From: JBOFLO01 sp051657905
Lineage (GTDB): Bacteria; Patescibacteriota; Gracilibacteria; UBA1369
Direction: 5' to 3'
Length of the DNA stretch: 20,861 bases
Assembly: GCA_051657905.1 (NCBI GenBank)
Contig: JBOFLO010000032.1
Location: 1 to 20,861 of the forward strand
This document shows positions 1 to 8,517 of this stretch, in pieces. Below the pieces are notes generated by a model. The model searched no databases and was not told the origin of the DNA. It was given only the letters and a program-made list of their open reading frames with translations. Both the position numbers and the translations under genes were made by a program. The stretch's first letter is position 1, and each line of letters starts with the position of its first letter.

Positions 1-1473
1 CAAGTGGAATTGTCTTTGATTGATGGGCAGGCTTGGACTAATGTGGTGAATTTGATTGATGAGAATTCGACTTTTGTGATTGAAACGGATCAGGCTAAAG
101 CTGAAGTTTCGTCTAGAGCGTCTTTTGAAATTAATGCTAATGATCAGGCTACTTCGATTGAGGTGTTTGATAATGTGGTGGATTTTGTGAAAAAGGATTC
201 GGTGGTAGATGAAATTAAGCCAGTGGTTTCCGGTTATAAGGCGACTATTTCTACAGCGCCAAAATATCAATTGGATTTATCTGATCATCAGATTGTGGTG
301 AAGAAAAATGATGGGGAATCTACTGAATGGACAAAATTAAATAAGGAATTAGATGAAGTTTATGCTAATAAGTTGGCGGAAGAAAATAAAGATTTTGCTG
401 AAAGTGCTTTAGCGAGTAGAGAAAATTTCTTAGGGTTTTTGGTGGATTTTAAGAACACTACAAAATCAATTTTCATGGATTCGGAAATTGAGAGTTTGAG
501 AATGGAATTTTTGAATGCGCATTTTGGATTAATTAAAGCGCAGGATTTGTTGACGAAATTATCAGCCAGTAATAATACCAGACCGGAGGCTTTGAAATTG
601 GCTTATCAGTATAGAACCACAGTTAGAGAAATTGCGGCTAATTTGCCAAGACTTCGTGAAAAATCTCCTGAACAAGCGGAGTTGTTGTATCAGGTTATTC
701 GTGAGCATTTGGATGATCAGAGAAAAAATCTCTATAATGTTTTGCCAGATAATAGTTCGTATTTCGTGAAAGAATTGGTTTATGAAACAAGTTTATCTTT
801 GGCGGTGAATGATTTGGAAAAAGTGGAATTCCATTTACAAAGAGCAAAATCTACTTTGATGGAAGTTCAGGGATTGGTGGATAAAGAACAAATTGATTTG
901 GCTGCTTCAACTTTCAATGCTTATTTGAATCAGATTGGTGATTTAGTGGCTTTGGTTAATACGGCCAATTTGGATGAAATTAATCAGAAATTTTTGGAAA
1001 TTATTGAAGCGCAAGTTAAGCAGGTGAAAGTTTTCAATTCGATTACTTCTAAGTTGGAAACTAAAGGTTCTAGTGAATTGCTGGATAAGATGGAGGAAGC
1101 TAAAGAGGCTAGTTTATATAGTTTGATGGATATTACTGAGCAGTATAAAAAGTTGGGAATTCCTTTGGAAATGTTAATTGAAATTAAAGGGATGGTAGAA
1201 AGTTTTGTTGATAGTAATGAGGACAAGGAAGTACTAACTGAGAAATTAGAAAAGCTTTTGAAAGATTATCCTGAGTATCAAGTTTATATTGATAGTAAAA
1301 ATTTAATTCCGGTTCCATTGCCTCAAACTACTTTAGGATTTGATGTTGAGGTCGAGGCGGAAACAGAGATTTTGGATGCTGAAGAATTAAAAAATTCTGC
1401 GGCGGAAATAACTCAGCCGGAGAATTTAATTAAATCAATTGAAGAAAGCGATTTAGATAACGCCAAGAATTAA
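1..1473 (+). CDS. FecR-like / DUF5667-like secreted protein, 5' truncated
   Basis: The frame is open from the first base (CAA GTG GAA), so the true start lies outside the window; the GTG at 4 is probably internal. The first ~60 residues read like the second half of a FecR domain: a DGQAW turn, then TFVIET followed by short alternating beta-strand segments. Around residues 243-257 there is LYNVLPDNSSYFVKE followed by long amphipathic helices, resembling DUF5667, a helical domain often found with FecR domains in envelope proteins. The rest (~120-450) is almost entirely charged helix with an acidic tail. No membrane segment is visible in the part present; a signal or anchor would be in the missing N-terminus. 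Function unknown; an extracytoplasmic sensing or scaffolding role is inference. Its last 21 bases overlap the end of mraY on the other strand. Confidence 0.75.
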   Translation, partial: QVELSLIDGQAWTNVVNLIDENSTFVIETDQAKAEVSSRASFEINANDQATSIEVFDNVVDFVKKDSVVDEIKPVVSGYKATISTAPKYQLDLSDHQIVVKKNDGESTEWTKLNKELDEVYANKLAEENKDFAESALASRENFLGFLVDFKNTTKSIFMDSEIESLRMEFLNAHFGLIKAQDLLTKLSASNNTRPEALKLAYQYRTTVREIAANLPRLREKSPEQAELLYQVIREHLDDQRKNLYNVLPDNSSYFVKELVYETSLSLAVNDLEKVEFHLQRAKSTLMEVQGLVDKEQIDLAASTFNAYLNQIGDLVALVNTANLDEINQKFLEIIEAQVKQVKVFNSITSKLETKGSSELLDKMEEAKEASLYSLMDITEQYKKLGIPLEMLIEIKGMVESFVDSNEDKEVLTEKLEKLLKDYPEYQVYIDSKNLIPVPLPQTTLGFDVEVEAETEILDAEELKNSAAEITQPENLIKSIEESDLDNAKN

Positions 1474-2505
1474 ACCGAAAGTAGCGATAAATCCACCGAT
1501 AATCCAAAAACGCATTACCACCGTAGCTTCATGCCAGCCGAGTTTTTCGAAATGATGATGGAGCGGGGCGATCAGGAATACTTTTCTTTTGAGGAGTTTT
1601 TTGGAAGTGATTTGAATAATTACTGAGAGGGTTTCGATGACGAAGATAAAGCCGATTAAAGGTAGAACGAAAACTGAGTCGGTCATCATGGCGATAACGC
1701 CGAGGGTGGACCCCAGGGCGATGGCGCCGGTGTCGCCCATGTAAAATTTGGCGGGCATAACATTGAACCAAAGAAAGCCGATCAGGGCGCCAGCGATCAC
1801 GGCACAGAAGGCGGATAGGATGAAGAGGCCTTTGATATAAGCGATTAGGGCGAAGGCCATGAAGGCCATAATTAATAAGCCTCCAGCTAAACCGTCTAAG
1901 CCGTCGGTGATGTTAACGGCGTTGGAAGTCGCGGTGATAATGAAAACGAATAGAGGTAGGTACCACAGGCCGATGTTGAAGTCGCCTACTAGTGGTATAT
2001 GCACGCTTTGATAGCCAAGACGGAAATAGAACCAGTATGCTCCTAAGGCGGCTAAAAAGGTCAGTAGAAGGAATTTAGGGCGTACATTGATGCCTTTGCT
2101 TTTTCCAACACCTTTTAAATTAAAATAATCATCAACAGCGCCGAGAATTGCAGCTACTATTAAAGTGAAAATTGGTAAGAGGGTTTCCTGACGATTGAAA
2201 AGGGAATTTTGAGTGAAGCCAAGCCATTCGGATAAACCGGAAAGTAGAATTACTATAATAGTTGTTCCCCAGATTAAAACACCGCCCATGGTTGGGGTGC
2301 CGGCTTTTTTGGCGTGTAATTCTTTGAAAACTATAGCTTCTTCACCGGTGGAGGCTTTGTCGCGCAATTGTTTGCCGATTTTGTATTTGTGTAAAAGTTT
2401 AATAAAAGACGGGGCGAGCGAAACGGAAATTAAAAAGGCGATGATCTGGGAGCCGAAGATCAAGGCGAGATTACGAAGTGAGTCGATTGATTCGATGTTA
2501 AACAT
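1453..2505 (-). CDS. mraY: Phospho-N-acetylmuramoyl-pentapeptide-transferase (MraY)
   Basis: Transfers phospho-MurNAc-pentapeptide from UDP to undecaprenyl phosphate, making lipid I in the inner membrane. The 350-residue polytopic protein is normal length and carries every family signature: KKAGTPTMGG at 66-75, the Asp pair in GAVDDYFN (D125, D126), N198-ITDGLDGL, FNVMPAKFYMGDTGA around 247-261, and the His cluster APLHHHFEKLG at 313-323. The start is ATG with no Shine-Dalgarno sequence. It is the last gene of a three-gene set, 6 bases after the D,D-carboxypeptidase. Its 3' end overlaps the convergent FecR-like gene by 21 bases. It is not beside mur or fts genes here, so it is detached from a classical dcw cluster. 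Identification is secure. Confidence 0.97.
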   Translation of the reverse strand: MFNIESIDSLRNLALIFGSQIIAFLISVSLAPSFIKLLHKYKIGKQLRDKASTGEEAIVFKELHAKKAGTPTMGGVLIWGTTIIVILLSGLSEWLGFTQNSLFNRQETLLPIFTLIVAAILGAVDDYFNLKGVGKSKGINVRPKFLLLTFLAALGAYWFYFRLGYQSVHIPLVGDFNIGLWYLPLFVFIITATSNAVNITDGLDGLAGGLLIMAFMAFALIAYIKGLFILSAFCAVIAGALIGFLWFNVMPAKFYMGDTGAIALGSTLGVIAMMTDSVFVLPLIGFIFVIETLSVIIQITSKKLLKRKVFLIAPLHHHFEKLGWHEATVVMRFWIIGGFIATFGLILGVI

Positions 2506-2511
2506 AAGTTT

Positions 2512-3378
2512 TTATATCCAATTATAGCTAGTAAATATCCATTCGGAAAGAATTTTTGATTCATTGAAGCGGGACGGGCTGTTCAGGATTATATTCATAA
2601 TGCGATGGCCCTGTTGATTTGAGACAATTGAAATTAGGCATTGGCCGGCCAGGTCGGTGGTTCCGGTTTTTAAACCGAAAACCTGTAAATAACTGTCAAA
2701 AAGTTGATTGGTGTTGAGTAATTGATGAGTGAGAGTTTGATCGGTGTTGGAAACTTCTGTTTCTTTTACGGCGGCGTATTGTTTGACGAAAGGTTGTTGA
2801 TAAACTTTGCGGGCAAGAATTAATAAATCTTCGGCGGTACCATATTGTTCCGGATCATCAAAGCCCATGGGGTTGGCGTATTTTGTATCATGCATTCCTA
2901 GCTCCTGAGCTTTTTTATTCATTTTTTCCACGAATTTTCCTGTTGAGCCAGCATTATGAATAGCTAGGGCTACGGCGGCGTCATTGGCTGAGGGAATTAG
3001 ACTGGCTTTCAATAATGATTCGACGCTGATTTTTTCATTGTTGACCAAATACATTTTGGCCGGTTCCATTTTGACGGCTTCCGGTGTTACGGTGACAATT
3101 TCGTCTAAAGAATTTTCTTCTAAAACTATTAAAATTGTCATTAACTTGGTTAAGCTGGCCATGGGTAATTTGGCTTGAGAGTTTTGACTGTAAAGTAAAT
3201 TGCCGGTGTCCATGTCGATACTTAAAACGGCTTTGGCTTTGATTACGGGCATTAATTGGAAGGCCTGTTTTTCCGGATAAGCTGAGACGGAGAGAGAATA
3301 GGGTTCGTTAATTTGTTGCTCCGGTAAGGGATTGAGCAGTGAACCGTAACCCAAAATGCTTAAAATCGAACTGAGCAT
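2512..3378 (-). CDS. D-alanyl-D-alanine carboxypeptidase, peptidase S11 family
   Basis: A penicillin-binding-protein-type serine peptidase that removes the terminal D-Ala from peptidoglycan stem peptides. The three active-site motifs are intact and correctly spaced: S75-L-T-K78, S130-A-N132 and K237-T-G239. At 288 residues it is short for a DacA protein: the catalytic domain is complete but there is no C-terminal beta domain or amphipathic membrane anchor. The N-terminus (MLSSILSILGYGSLLN) is a weak, short hydrophobic leader, so export by signal peptide is plausible but not clear-cut. The ATG follows the LCP gene's TAA by 21 bases in the same frame, with no Shine-Dalgarno sequence. Cotranscription with the LCP gene and mraY suggests joint expression of wall synthesis and remodelling. 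Confidence 0.93.
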   Translation of the reverse strand: MLSSILSILGYGSLLNPLPEQQINEPYSLSVSAYPEKQAFQLMPVIKAKAVLSIDMDTGNLLYSQNSQAKLPMASLTKLMTILIVLEENSLDEIVTVTPEAVKMEPAKMYLVNNEKISVESLLKASLIPSANDAAVALAIHNAGSTGKFVEKMNKKAQELGMHDTKYANPMGFDDPEQYGTAEDLLILARKVYQQPFVKQYAAVKETEVSNTDQTLTHQLLNTNQLFDSYLQVFGLKTGTTDLAGQCLISIVSNQQGHRIMNIILNSPSRFNESKILSEWIFTSYNWI

Positions 3379-3399
3379 GCAAATTAATTTGTGTGTTTT

Positions 3400-5136
3400 T
3401 TAAAAAGAATCTGGTACTTCCGGTGCTGCGGGATTTTCATCTTCTGCGGGAGCTTCTTCGGCTTCGCTTTCAGTTGTTTCTGCTTCAGTTTCTGAATCAG
3501 TAGTTGAGCTGTTTAAAGGTTTTTCAGGTCCGGGTTCGCTTGGAGTGGTAGCTGCTGCTTCGCTGGAAGTGGCGCTACTGGTTCCTCCTGTGTAGAGCAA
3601 TTTGTCATAAGGATCAGTGGCTACAATATCTCTGTAATCCGCTCCCAATTCAATAACAATTTTACTATTGCTGCGTTTTTCTGTTTCTAAATACTCCGCA
3701 GGAATTCCTTCAACGGCTGGGGCGTTAATATAATGTTTAACTAAATCTAAATCAGATGGAGGATTGCCTTCTTCGTCGACGGTGTAGAAAATTCTGGATT
3801 CGTCCATGGCGCGGTCGCTGGCATTGCCGTAGTAAACTACGTTCAAGCAGGCTCGGTTGAGTATGTCTAAATATTTTCCGGCCAAGCCGCTGGTTTTGGT
3901 TCCGTTGAGGACTTGAATTTCGGAAATTTCACGGAAGTCATTGTCGAAATAATCACGAGTGAATTGATTGATGTATTTGAAATCATTGCCGGCCGGTAAT
4001 AAAACTGAAGCTCCGCCGAACATTTCGCGATTTGGTGTGTATAAAAATCCTCCGCAGCTATCAAATTGATCACTTAAAACACGAGAGTCGATTTGGTCTC
4101 GGTTAATGTCTTGGGAAATTTTTCCTAATTCAAGAATTTCGCTGACGGTTAAATCGGTTTCAAGGCTGGAGGCGATGGAGGCGTATAATTTTTGTAATTT
4201 ATCTGGGTTGGTTAATAAATCCAGACTTAGGGCTTTGTCTTTCACTGCTGCCATTAATTGCTGTTGGCGGCGGGCGCGGTCGAAGTCGCTGGTGGTTTTG
4301 CGGCTGCGGGCGTATTTCAAAGCTGTTTCTCCATCTAGAGTTTGTATTCCCGCATCGATATGGAAAGTTTCATAATAAATAGTTTCACCTTTTGGATAAA
4401 AAGGATCATGAATAGCAGTTTCTACATTCACTTCCACTCCGCCAAGTGCATCGATAATTTTTACGAAACCATTGAAATCAACTTTTACATAATATTGAAT
4501 TTCGGCTCCGGTGATTTCTGTGACGGTTTCTTGAAGTTTTTTAATTGCTCCAGCTTTTCCTGCGCTGTTTAGATATGTATCGTAAACTTTATTGATTCTT
4601 TGTCCTCCGGTGTCGGCTAAATCAACATATAAATCACGAGGGATGGAAATCATTTTGACTTGTTTGCTTTGATTATCAAGGCTAGCAACAATTAGGGTGT
4701 CGGTTAGATTGGCTCCATCATGAGTTTCTCCACCTGTACCGATTAATAAAAAGTTGGTTTTTTGATGTTCGTCTTTTGCTAATTCCTGTCCAAAAGAAAA
4801 AATTAATGAACCAAAATCCAAGCTTCTTACTAGACTTATAACTAAGAAACCAAGTCCTAAAATCAAAACAATAGCTGCGGCAATAGTTAGGCCAGCAATT
4901 TGTTGTTGGCTGAAACCAGTTTTTTTATATGGTTCAGCTTCAGGTTCGAAATCGGTGAAAGGTGAGCTGGCGATTGGCTTGTCAGGACCTGGAAAATTTA
5001 CTTCGTTAGTTGCTGGAGAATTATTTGCGGAGAAATTTTCAGTTAAGCTTTCAGGATTTTTTTCGATTGGTTTTTCGTCGAGGATTTTTTGAATTTTACT
5101 GAGTTTATTTCTGATTCGACGCTTTTTGAAATTCAT
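3400..5136 (-). CDS. LytR-CpsA-Psr (LCP) family protein with LytR_C domain
   Basis: LCP proteins transfer glycopolymers from lipid carriers to peptidoglycan or other envelope acceptors. Residues 1-78 are a charged cytoplasmic tail, 79-105 a single membrane helix, and ~125-300 the LCP domain: NFLLIGTGG, D146 in DTLIVA, SIPRDLYVD with R167-D168, the INKVY segment, and YARSRK...DFDRARRQQQ around 275-293. A LytR_C-like domain follows (EIQVLNGT at ~406, to ~500), then a Ser/Thr/Glu/Pro-rich low-complexity tail (~517-578), probably a flexible surface spacer. The ATG at 5136 gives an intact domain order; no Shine-Dalgarno sequence. First gene of the set with the carboxypeptidase and mraY. The glycopolymer attached cannot be read from sequence. 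Confidence 0.92.
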   Translation of the reverse strand: MNFKKRRIRNKLSKIQKILDEKPIEKNPESLTENFSANNSPATNEVNFPGPDKPIASSPFTDFEPEAEPYKKTGFSQQQIAGLTIAAAIVLILGLGFLVISLVRSLDFGSLIFSFGQELAKDEHQKTNFLLIGTGGETHDGANLTDTLIVASLDNQSKQVKMISIPRDLYVDLADTGGQRINKVYDTYLNSAGKAGAIKKLQETVTEITGAEIQYYVKVDFNGFVKIIDALGGVEVNVETAIHDPFYPKGETIYYETFHIDAGIQTLDGETALKYARSRKTTSDFDRARRQQQLMAAVKDKALSLDLLTNPDKLQKLYASIASSLETDLTVSEILELGKISQDINRDQIDSRVLSDQFDSCGGFLYTPNREMFGGASVLLPAGNDFKYINQFTRDYFDNDFREISEIQVLNGTKTSGLAGKYLDILNRACLNVVYYGNASDRAMDESRIFYTVDEEGNPPSDLDLVKHYINAPAVEGIPAEYLETEKRSNSKIVIELGADYRDIVATDPYDKLLYTGGTSSATSSEAAATTPSEPGPEKPLNSSTTDSETEAETTESEAEEAPAEDENPAAPEVPDSF

Positions 5137-5289
5137 GGAAAGTTGATTGGCAATAGTAAAGCCAGATAATTTTAATTAAATTTCGTCAATCAGCAAAGGA
5201 AAGTTGTGCTAAGTAGAGTCGCTTAGCCAGAAAAATTGATTGTCTAATTGTTGTTTTGGTTTTCTGGAATATCAATGAGGCTTTGTAAA

Positions 5290-5318
5290 TTGACTTTAAT
5301 AGCGAGTATCAGTAGAAT
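5290..5318 (+). promoter_or_regulatory. Sigma70-type promoter of the lipoprotein gene
   Basis: TTGACT at 5290-5295 and TAGAAT at 5313-5318 are separated by 17 bases. Transcription would begin near 5325, leaving a leader of about 25 bases before the ATG at 5351. Five of six bases match consensus in each box. Further upstream are two short inverted repeats, GCTAAG/CTTAGC (5208-5213, 5222-5227) and CCAGAAAA/TTTTCTGG (5227-5234, 5260-5267), of unknown meaning. Confidence 0.65.
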
Positions 5319-5350
5319 TTTGGGGCATTTATTAACTAATACAAAAAGAC

Positions 5351-6325
5351 ATGAATAAGATGACTAAAGCAAGTGCCGTGGGGGGACTTTTGGTGGTGTC
5401 CATGGCGTTGTACGGATGTCAGGGGGTTGGTGCTCCAGCGCCTTCTCAACAGGCTCCTGAAAAAGCAGCAGAAGAAGTAGTACAAGATGGTATTGCTAAA
5501 CTTTCTGATGTAAAAGCTTATACTTTTGATTTAAACGTTACTGGTGATTTGAAAGGTCCAGCGGGATCTCCTCCAGAATCAGTTAAATTCAATATGAGTT
5601 TTGATGGTGGTTTGGATGTAATTGCTGCCAATGATCCAAAGATGAATTTGAAATTGGAAGGAACTTTTGATGCTGATGCTGACGGCGCAACTGCTGCAGC
5701 TGAAATCAAAATGAATAAAGAAGCAATTTTCTTCAATTTAATGTCATTAGAAGGACGTGGTTCAGTAGCTGTTCCTCAAGAAATTTTGGACCAATATGCT
5801 GCTAAATGGTGGAAATTACCAATCCCACCGGAAGCTTTGGAAGAATTTGCACAAAGTTTGCCACAAGGTGGAGATGAAAACTTAACTCCAGAACAAAAAG
5901 AAATGAAAGATTTAGTTAAAAATACTAAATTCTTCAAGGATATTAAATTTGCGAGTGTAGAATCAATTAGTGGAGAAGATAGCTATAAATATACAGCTGT
6001 ATTGGATGAAGCCGCTTTCACAGATTTCGTTGTTAAATCTTCTGAAATGCAAGGTACCACTATGAGTGAAACTGAAATTGCAGATCTTAAAAAAGGATTT
6101 GAATATTTTGATTTTGCCGGTGAAATTTATGTTGGTAAAAATAGCGGTGTAATGAATAAGATGTTAGGTACATTAACTTTTGTGGAAGATGCTGAGCTTG
6201 GCAATCCATCTGGAAAAGTTACTGTAGAAATGACTATTGCTGATCTTAATAAAGCAATTACTGTCGATGCCCCTGCGGAAGCTGAAGAAGTTCCTTTGGA
6301 AGCTTTGATGGGATTACCTCTATAA
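5351..6325 (+). CDS. Lipoprotein, possible LolA/LppX-like fold
   Basis: A 324-residue exported lipoprotein. The N-terminus has a short hydrophobic stretch ending in the lipobox L20-Y-G-C23, so C23 should be lipidated after signal peptidase II cleavage; a spacer rich in Ala/Pro/Gln follows. The mature part alternates beta-type stretches (AYTFDLNVTGDLKG; VKFNMSFDGGLDV) and ends with TIADLNKAITVDAPAEAEE, a pattern resembling the last strands of LppX/LprG and other LolA-like single-sheet lipoproteins that hold hydrophobic ligands. That fold assignment is inference. It stands alone: its own promoter upstream, a strong terminator 15 bases after the stop. Codon use is more balanced than in neighbouring G-rich plus-strand genes, as in well-expressed genes, suggesting an abundant envelope protein. 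Confidence 0.8.
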   Translation: MNKMTKASAVGGLLVVSMALYGCQGVGAPAPSQQAPEKAAEEVVQDGIAKLSDVKAYTFDLNVTGDLKGPAGSPPESVKFNMSFDGGLDVIAANDPKMNLKLEGTFDADADGATAAAEIKMNKEAIFFNLMSLEGRGSVAVPQEILDQYAAKWWKLPIPPEALEEFAQSLPQGGDENLTPEQKEMKDLVKNTKFFKDIKFASVESISGEDSYKYTAVLDEAAFTDFVVKSSEMQGTTMSETEIADLKKGFEYFDFAGEIYVGKNSGVMNKMLGTLTFVEDAELGNPSGKVTVEMTIADLNKAITVDAPAEAEEVPLEALMGLPL

Positions 6326-6340
6326 TCGGATAAAATTCAA

Positions 6341-6380
6341 AAGCCCCTTGATCAAATGATTGAGGGGCTTTTTGTTTTAA
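6341..6380 (+). terminator. Rho-independent terminator after the lipoprotein gene
   Basis: A 13-bp stem with a 4-base loop (6341-6353 pairing with 6358-6370, two G-T pairs), G+C-rich core GCCCC/GGGGC, followed by a T-rich run to about 6378. It lies 15 bases after the stop codon. It is the only textbook intrinsic terminator I found in the window. Confidence 0.92.
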
Positions 6381-6458
6381 AAATTTCAGCGATTTTTTAA
6401 GTTAGGTTTAGAAAAGTAGATTATAAAAGTGAGGAATTTGAAATAATAAAATATTAAG

Positions 6459-7931
6459 ATGCCCAGGGATAAACTGGTGATAATTTTGCTGACTGCTTTT
6501 TTACTGGGGGTTTCGGCTTTGTCGGTATTTGTTAATTTGAATTTGTTTTGGTTTTTAGGTTGGGTGATTTTGCTGTTAATTTTGGTGGAATTATTGAAGG
6601 AATTTTCTGGAAAGAATTTATGGTGGTTGATTTTGTTTTTAAGTTTGGGAATGTTGCGAATGGGTGGGGATTTGTGGTTGATGGGACAGCAGAATCTGTC
6701 GGAGTTTAATGGATTGGAGGTAGAGTTGGAGGGGGAGATTGTGGCGGAGCCGGATGTTAGGGCGGAAAAGCAATATTTGTTGATTGAAGGGGAGAGGGTG
6801 ACTGTTAAGGGGGAGTTGTTGGAGGTGAGGGGGTTGGTAAAATTGACGCAACCTAAATGGTTGGAGTTTGAATTTGGGGAGAGGGTTTTGATTAGTGGTT
6901 TGGTGGAAAAGCCTGAAAATGGAGAGGATTTTGCTTATGCTGATTATTTGGCTAAGGATGGGATTTATTCGATTATGGGGCGAGGGAGCGTGGAGGTTTT
7001 GGAAAATCAGGAGATTGATTGGGGGAGATGGTTTGGATTGCAGGTTATTAATTTTAGGAAGTATTTGGCGGCGAAATTGGAGGGGACTTTTAATGAACCG
7101 GCAGCCAGTATTGTCGGTGGATTATTGTTGGGGATTAGGAAAACAATTCCGGAAGAAATTTTGGATGATTTTAGTACGGTTGGATTAACTCATATTTTGG
7201 CGATTTCGGGTTTTAATATAACTTTGATTATAAATATTTTTGCTTTGGCTTTGAGTAATTTGGGTAAAAGTAAGAAGATTTTTTTGACGATTTTTGGGAT
7301 AGTTTGGTTTAGTTTGATTACGGGTTTTTCGGCTAGTGTGGTTAGGGCGTCGTTGATGGGGATTATTTTGTTGATTGCTAGTTTTTATGAGAGAAAAGCG
7401 CCGGCTTTGATTTCATTGTTGTTGAGTGCGGTGATAATGGTTTTGGCCAATCCGCGGATTTTAAATTTTGATTATTCTTTTCAATTATCTTTTTTGGCGA
7501 CTTTGAGTTTGATATGGATTATGCCGATCATGGAAAAGAAATTGGAAAAATGGCCGGCTTTGATTAAAGAAAATTTGCTGGTTACTTTGGCGGCGCAGGT
7601 TTTAACTTTGCCCGTGATTATAGATGGATTCGGAAGTTTTTCGATTATTTCACCATTGGCTAATTTGGTGGTTTTGCCTTTTATACCGTGGATTATGTTG
7701 ACCGGGTTTATTACTTTGATCGTGTCGATTTTGTTGCCGCCCTTGGCTGTTTGGCTGGCGGGGATTACTGTGGTGTTGGTGGAGATAAAACTGAATATAG
7801 TAAAATTTCTGGCCGGGGTGAGTTGGGCTAGTGTGGAATTGGCGCCAATAAGCTGGTGGATTTGGGGGATTTACCTGATTTTCCTATTTAGTTTTTTTGG
7901 TAAATCCAAATTGGAGCAAAGTTCTGACTAG
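6459..7931 (+). CDS. comEC: ComEC/Rec2-type DNA uptake channel, without nuclease domain
   Basis: ComEC is the inner-membrane channel that takes in single-stranded DNA during natural transformation. Residues ~1-75 hold three hydrophobic helices, ~80-180 a beta-rich DUF4131/OB-like region, and ~215-485 the polytopic Competence domain with the hallmark GLTHILAISGFNI (242-254), a GFSASVVRASLMG segment, and FDYSFQLSFLATLSL. The protein stops at 490 residues, right after the last membrane helices, so the C-terminal metallo-beta-lactamase domain of ~750-residue ComEC proteins is absent; the other strand here encodes a methyltransferase instead. The gene is strongly G-rich (GGG, TTG, GTG codons). Its end overlaps that methyltransferase by 44 bases. 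A separate nuclease elsewhere might supply the missing domain; this is inference. Confidence 0.9.
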   Translation: MPRDKLVIILLTAFLLGVSALSVFVNLNLFWFLGWVILLLILVELLKEFSGKNLWWLILFLSLGMLRMGGDLWLMGQQNLSEFNGLEVELEGEIVAEPDVRAEKQYLLIEGERVTVKGELLEVRGLVKLTQPKWLEFEFGERVLISGLVEKPENGEDFAYADYLAKDGIYSIMGRGSVEVLENQEIDWGRWFGLQVINFRKYLAAKLEGTFNEPAASIVGGLLLGIRKTIPEEILDDFSTVGLTHILAISGFNITLIINIFALALSNLGKSKKIFLTIFGIVWFSLITGFSASVVRASLMGIILLIASFYERKAPALISLLLSAVIMVLANPRILNFDYSFQLSFLATLSLIWIMPIMEKKLEKWPALIKENLLVTLAAQVLTLPVIIDGFGSFSIISPLANLVVLPFIPWIMLTGFITLIVSILLPPLAVWLAGITVVLVEIKLNIVKFLAGVSWASVELAPISWWIWGIYLIFLFSFFGKSKLEQSSD

Positions 7932-8517
7932 GGTCTTTTTCTTCTTTGTGAATTAATTCCCATTCAGGAATTTCAAAAGCATAAGAAACAATTTTTGCGC
8001 CAGGTTTTAATTGGCTGAGTAAACTGTCTTTGATTTTGTTTAAACAGTCTGGGAGTAGGTAGCAGAAAACAATGTCGGCGTCGGAAATATTTTCAGATTT
8101 AAAATTGCGGAATTTGATTTCAGCTTTGGATTTCCAGAAAAATTTGCGGGCTCTTGCTAACAAGTAAACTAGAGGGGAGAGTTCGTAGCCGGTGGCTTTA
8201 GCGCCATGTTCATTGGCGGCTAGGTAGACGATACGGCCGTCGCCGCAGCCAATGTCGTAAACACGATCGCCCGGCTTGATTTTGGCCAGTTTAAGCATGT
8301 GTTTAACTCTTTCAATTGGGGTTGGAACGAAAGGGGCGCCGTTGATCATAGCCATGATGGTTGGTACGGCAGTGATGATTAGAACTCCAATGGCGATTGG
8401 ATTATTCATGTAGCGACCGCTGATATGCAGAATTAAAATTAATAATAAAGCCAATAAAAAGACGAAAAAGAAATCGGCGGAGATACTGGATTTTTTATTT
8501 TTAGTTTTGGTAGACAT
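7888..8517 (-). CDS. Membrane-anchored class I SAM methyltransferase, FAM173/ATPSCKMT-like (copy 1)
   Basis: Residues 16-57 contain two hydrophobic helices, followed by the family-style linker APFVPTP (61-67) and a Rossmann methyltransferase core: motif I is VYDIGCGDGRIV (86-97), the acidic residue of motif II lies in GYELSPLVYLLA (110-121), and a later motif reads VFCYLLPD (150-157). This arrangement, with an N-terminal membrane helix and PxVPTP before motif I, resembles the FAM173 group, whose mitochondrial member methylates a lysine of the ATP synthase c subunit. The substrate here is unknown. The next gene upstream (8501-9034) is a shorter paralogue that overlaps it by 17 bases, so the pair is likely translationally coupled. 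The 3' end overlaps comEC by 44 bases. Confidence 0.8.
   Translation of the reverse strand: MSTKTKNKKSSISADFFFVFLLALLLILILHISGRYMNNPIAIGVLIITAVPTIMAMINGAPFVPTPIERVKHMLKLAKIKPGDRVYDIGCGDGRIVYLAANEHGAKATGYELSPLVYLLARARKFFWKSKAEIKFRNFKSENISDADIVFCYLLPDCLNKIKDSLLSQLKPGAKIVSYAFEIPEWELIHKEEKDPSQNFAPIWIYQKN

Noticed and set aside
984..1226. Minus-strand and other short frames inside larger genes (for example 984-1226, 2213-2527, 4106-4375, 6895-7188, 19426-19632)
   Set aside because: They lie within well-supported genes or rpmH, lack recognisable domains, and reflect base composition.
5208..5267. Operator or riboswitch in the LCP-lipoprotein intergenic region
   Set aside because: Only short inverted repeats (6 and 8 bp) with no recognised factor site or aptamer fold; they lie upstream of the predicted transcription start.
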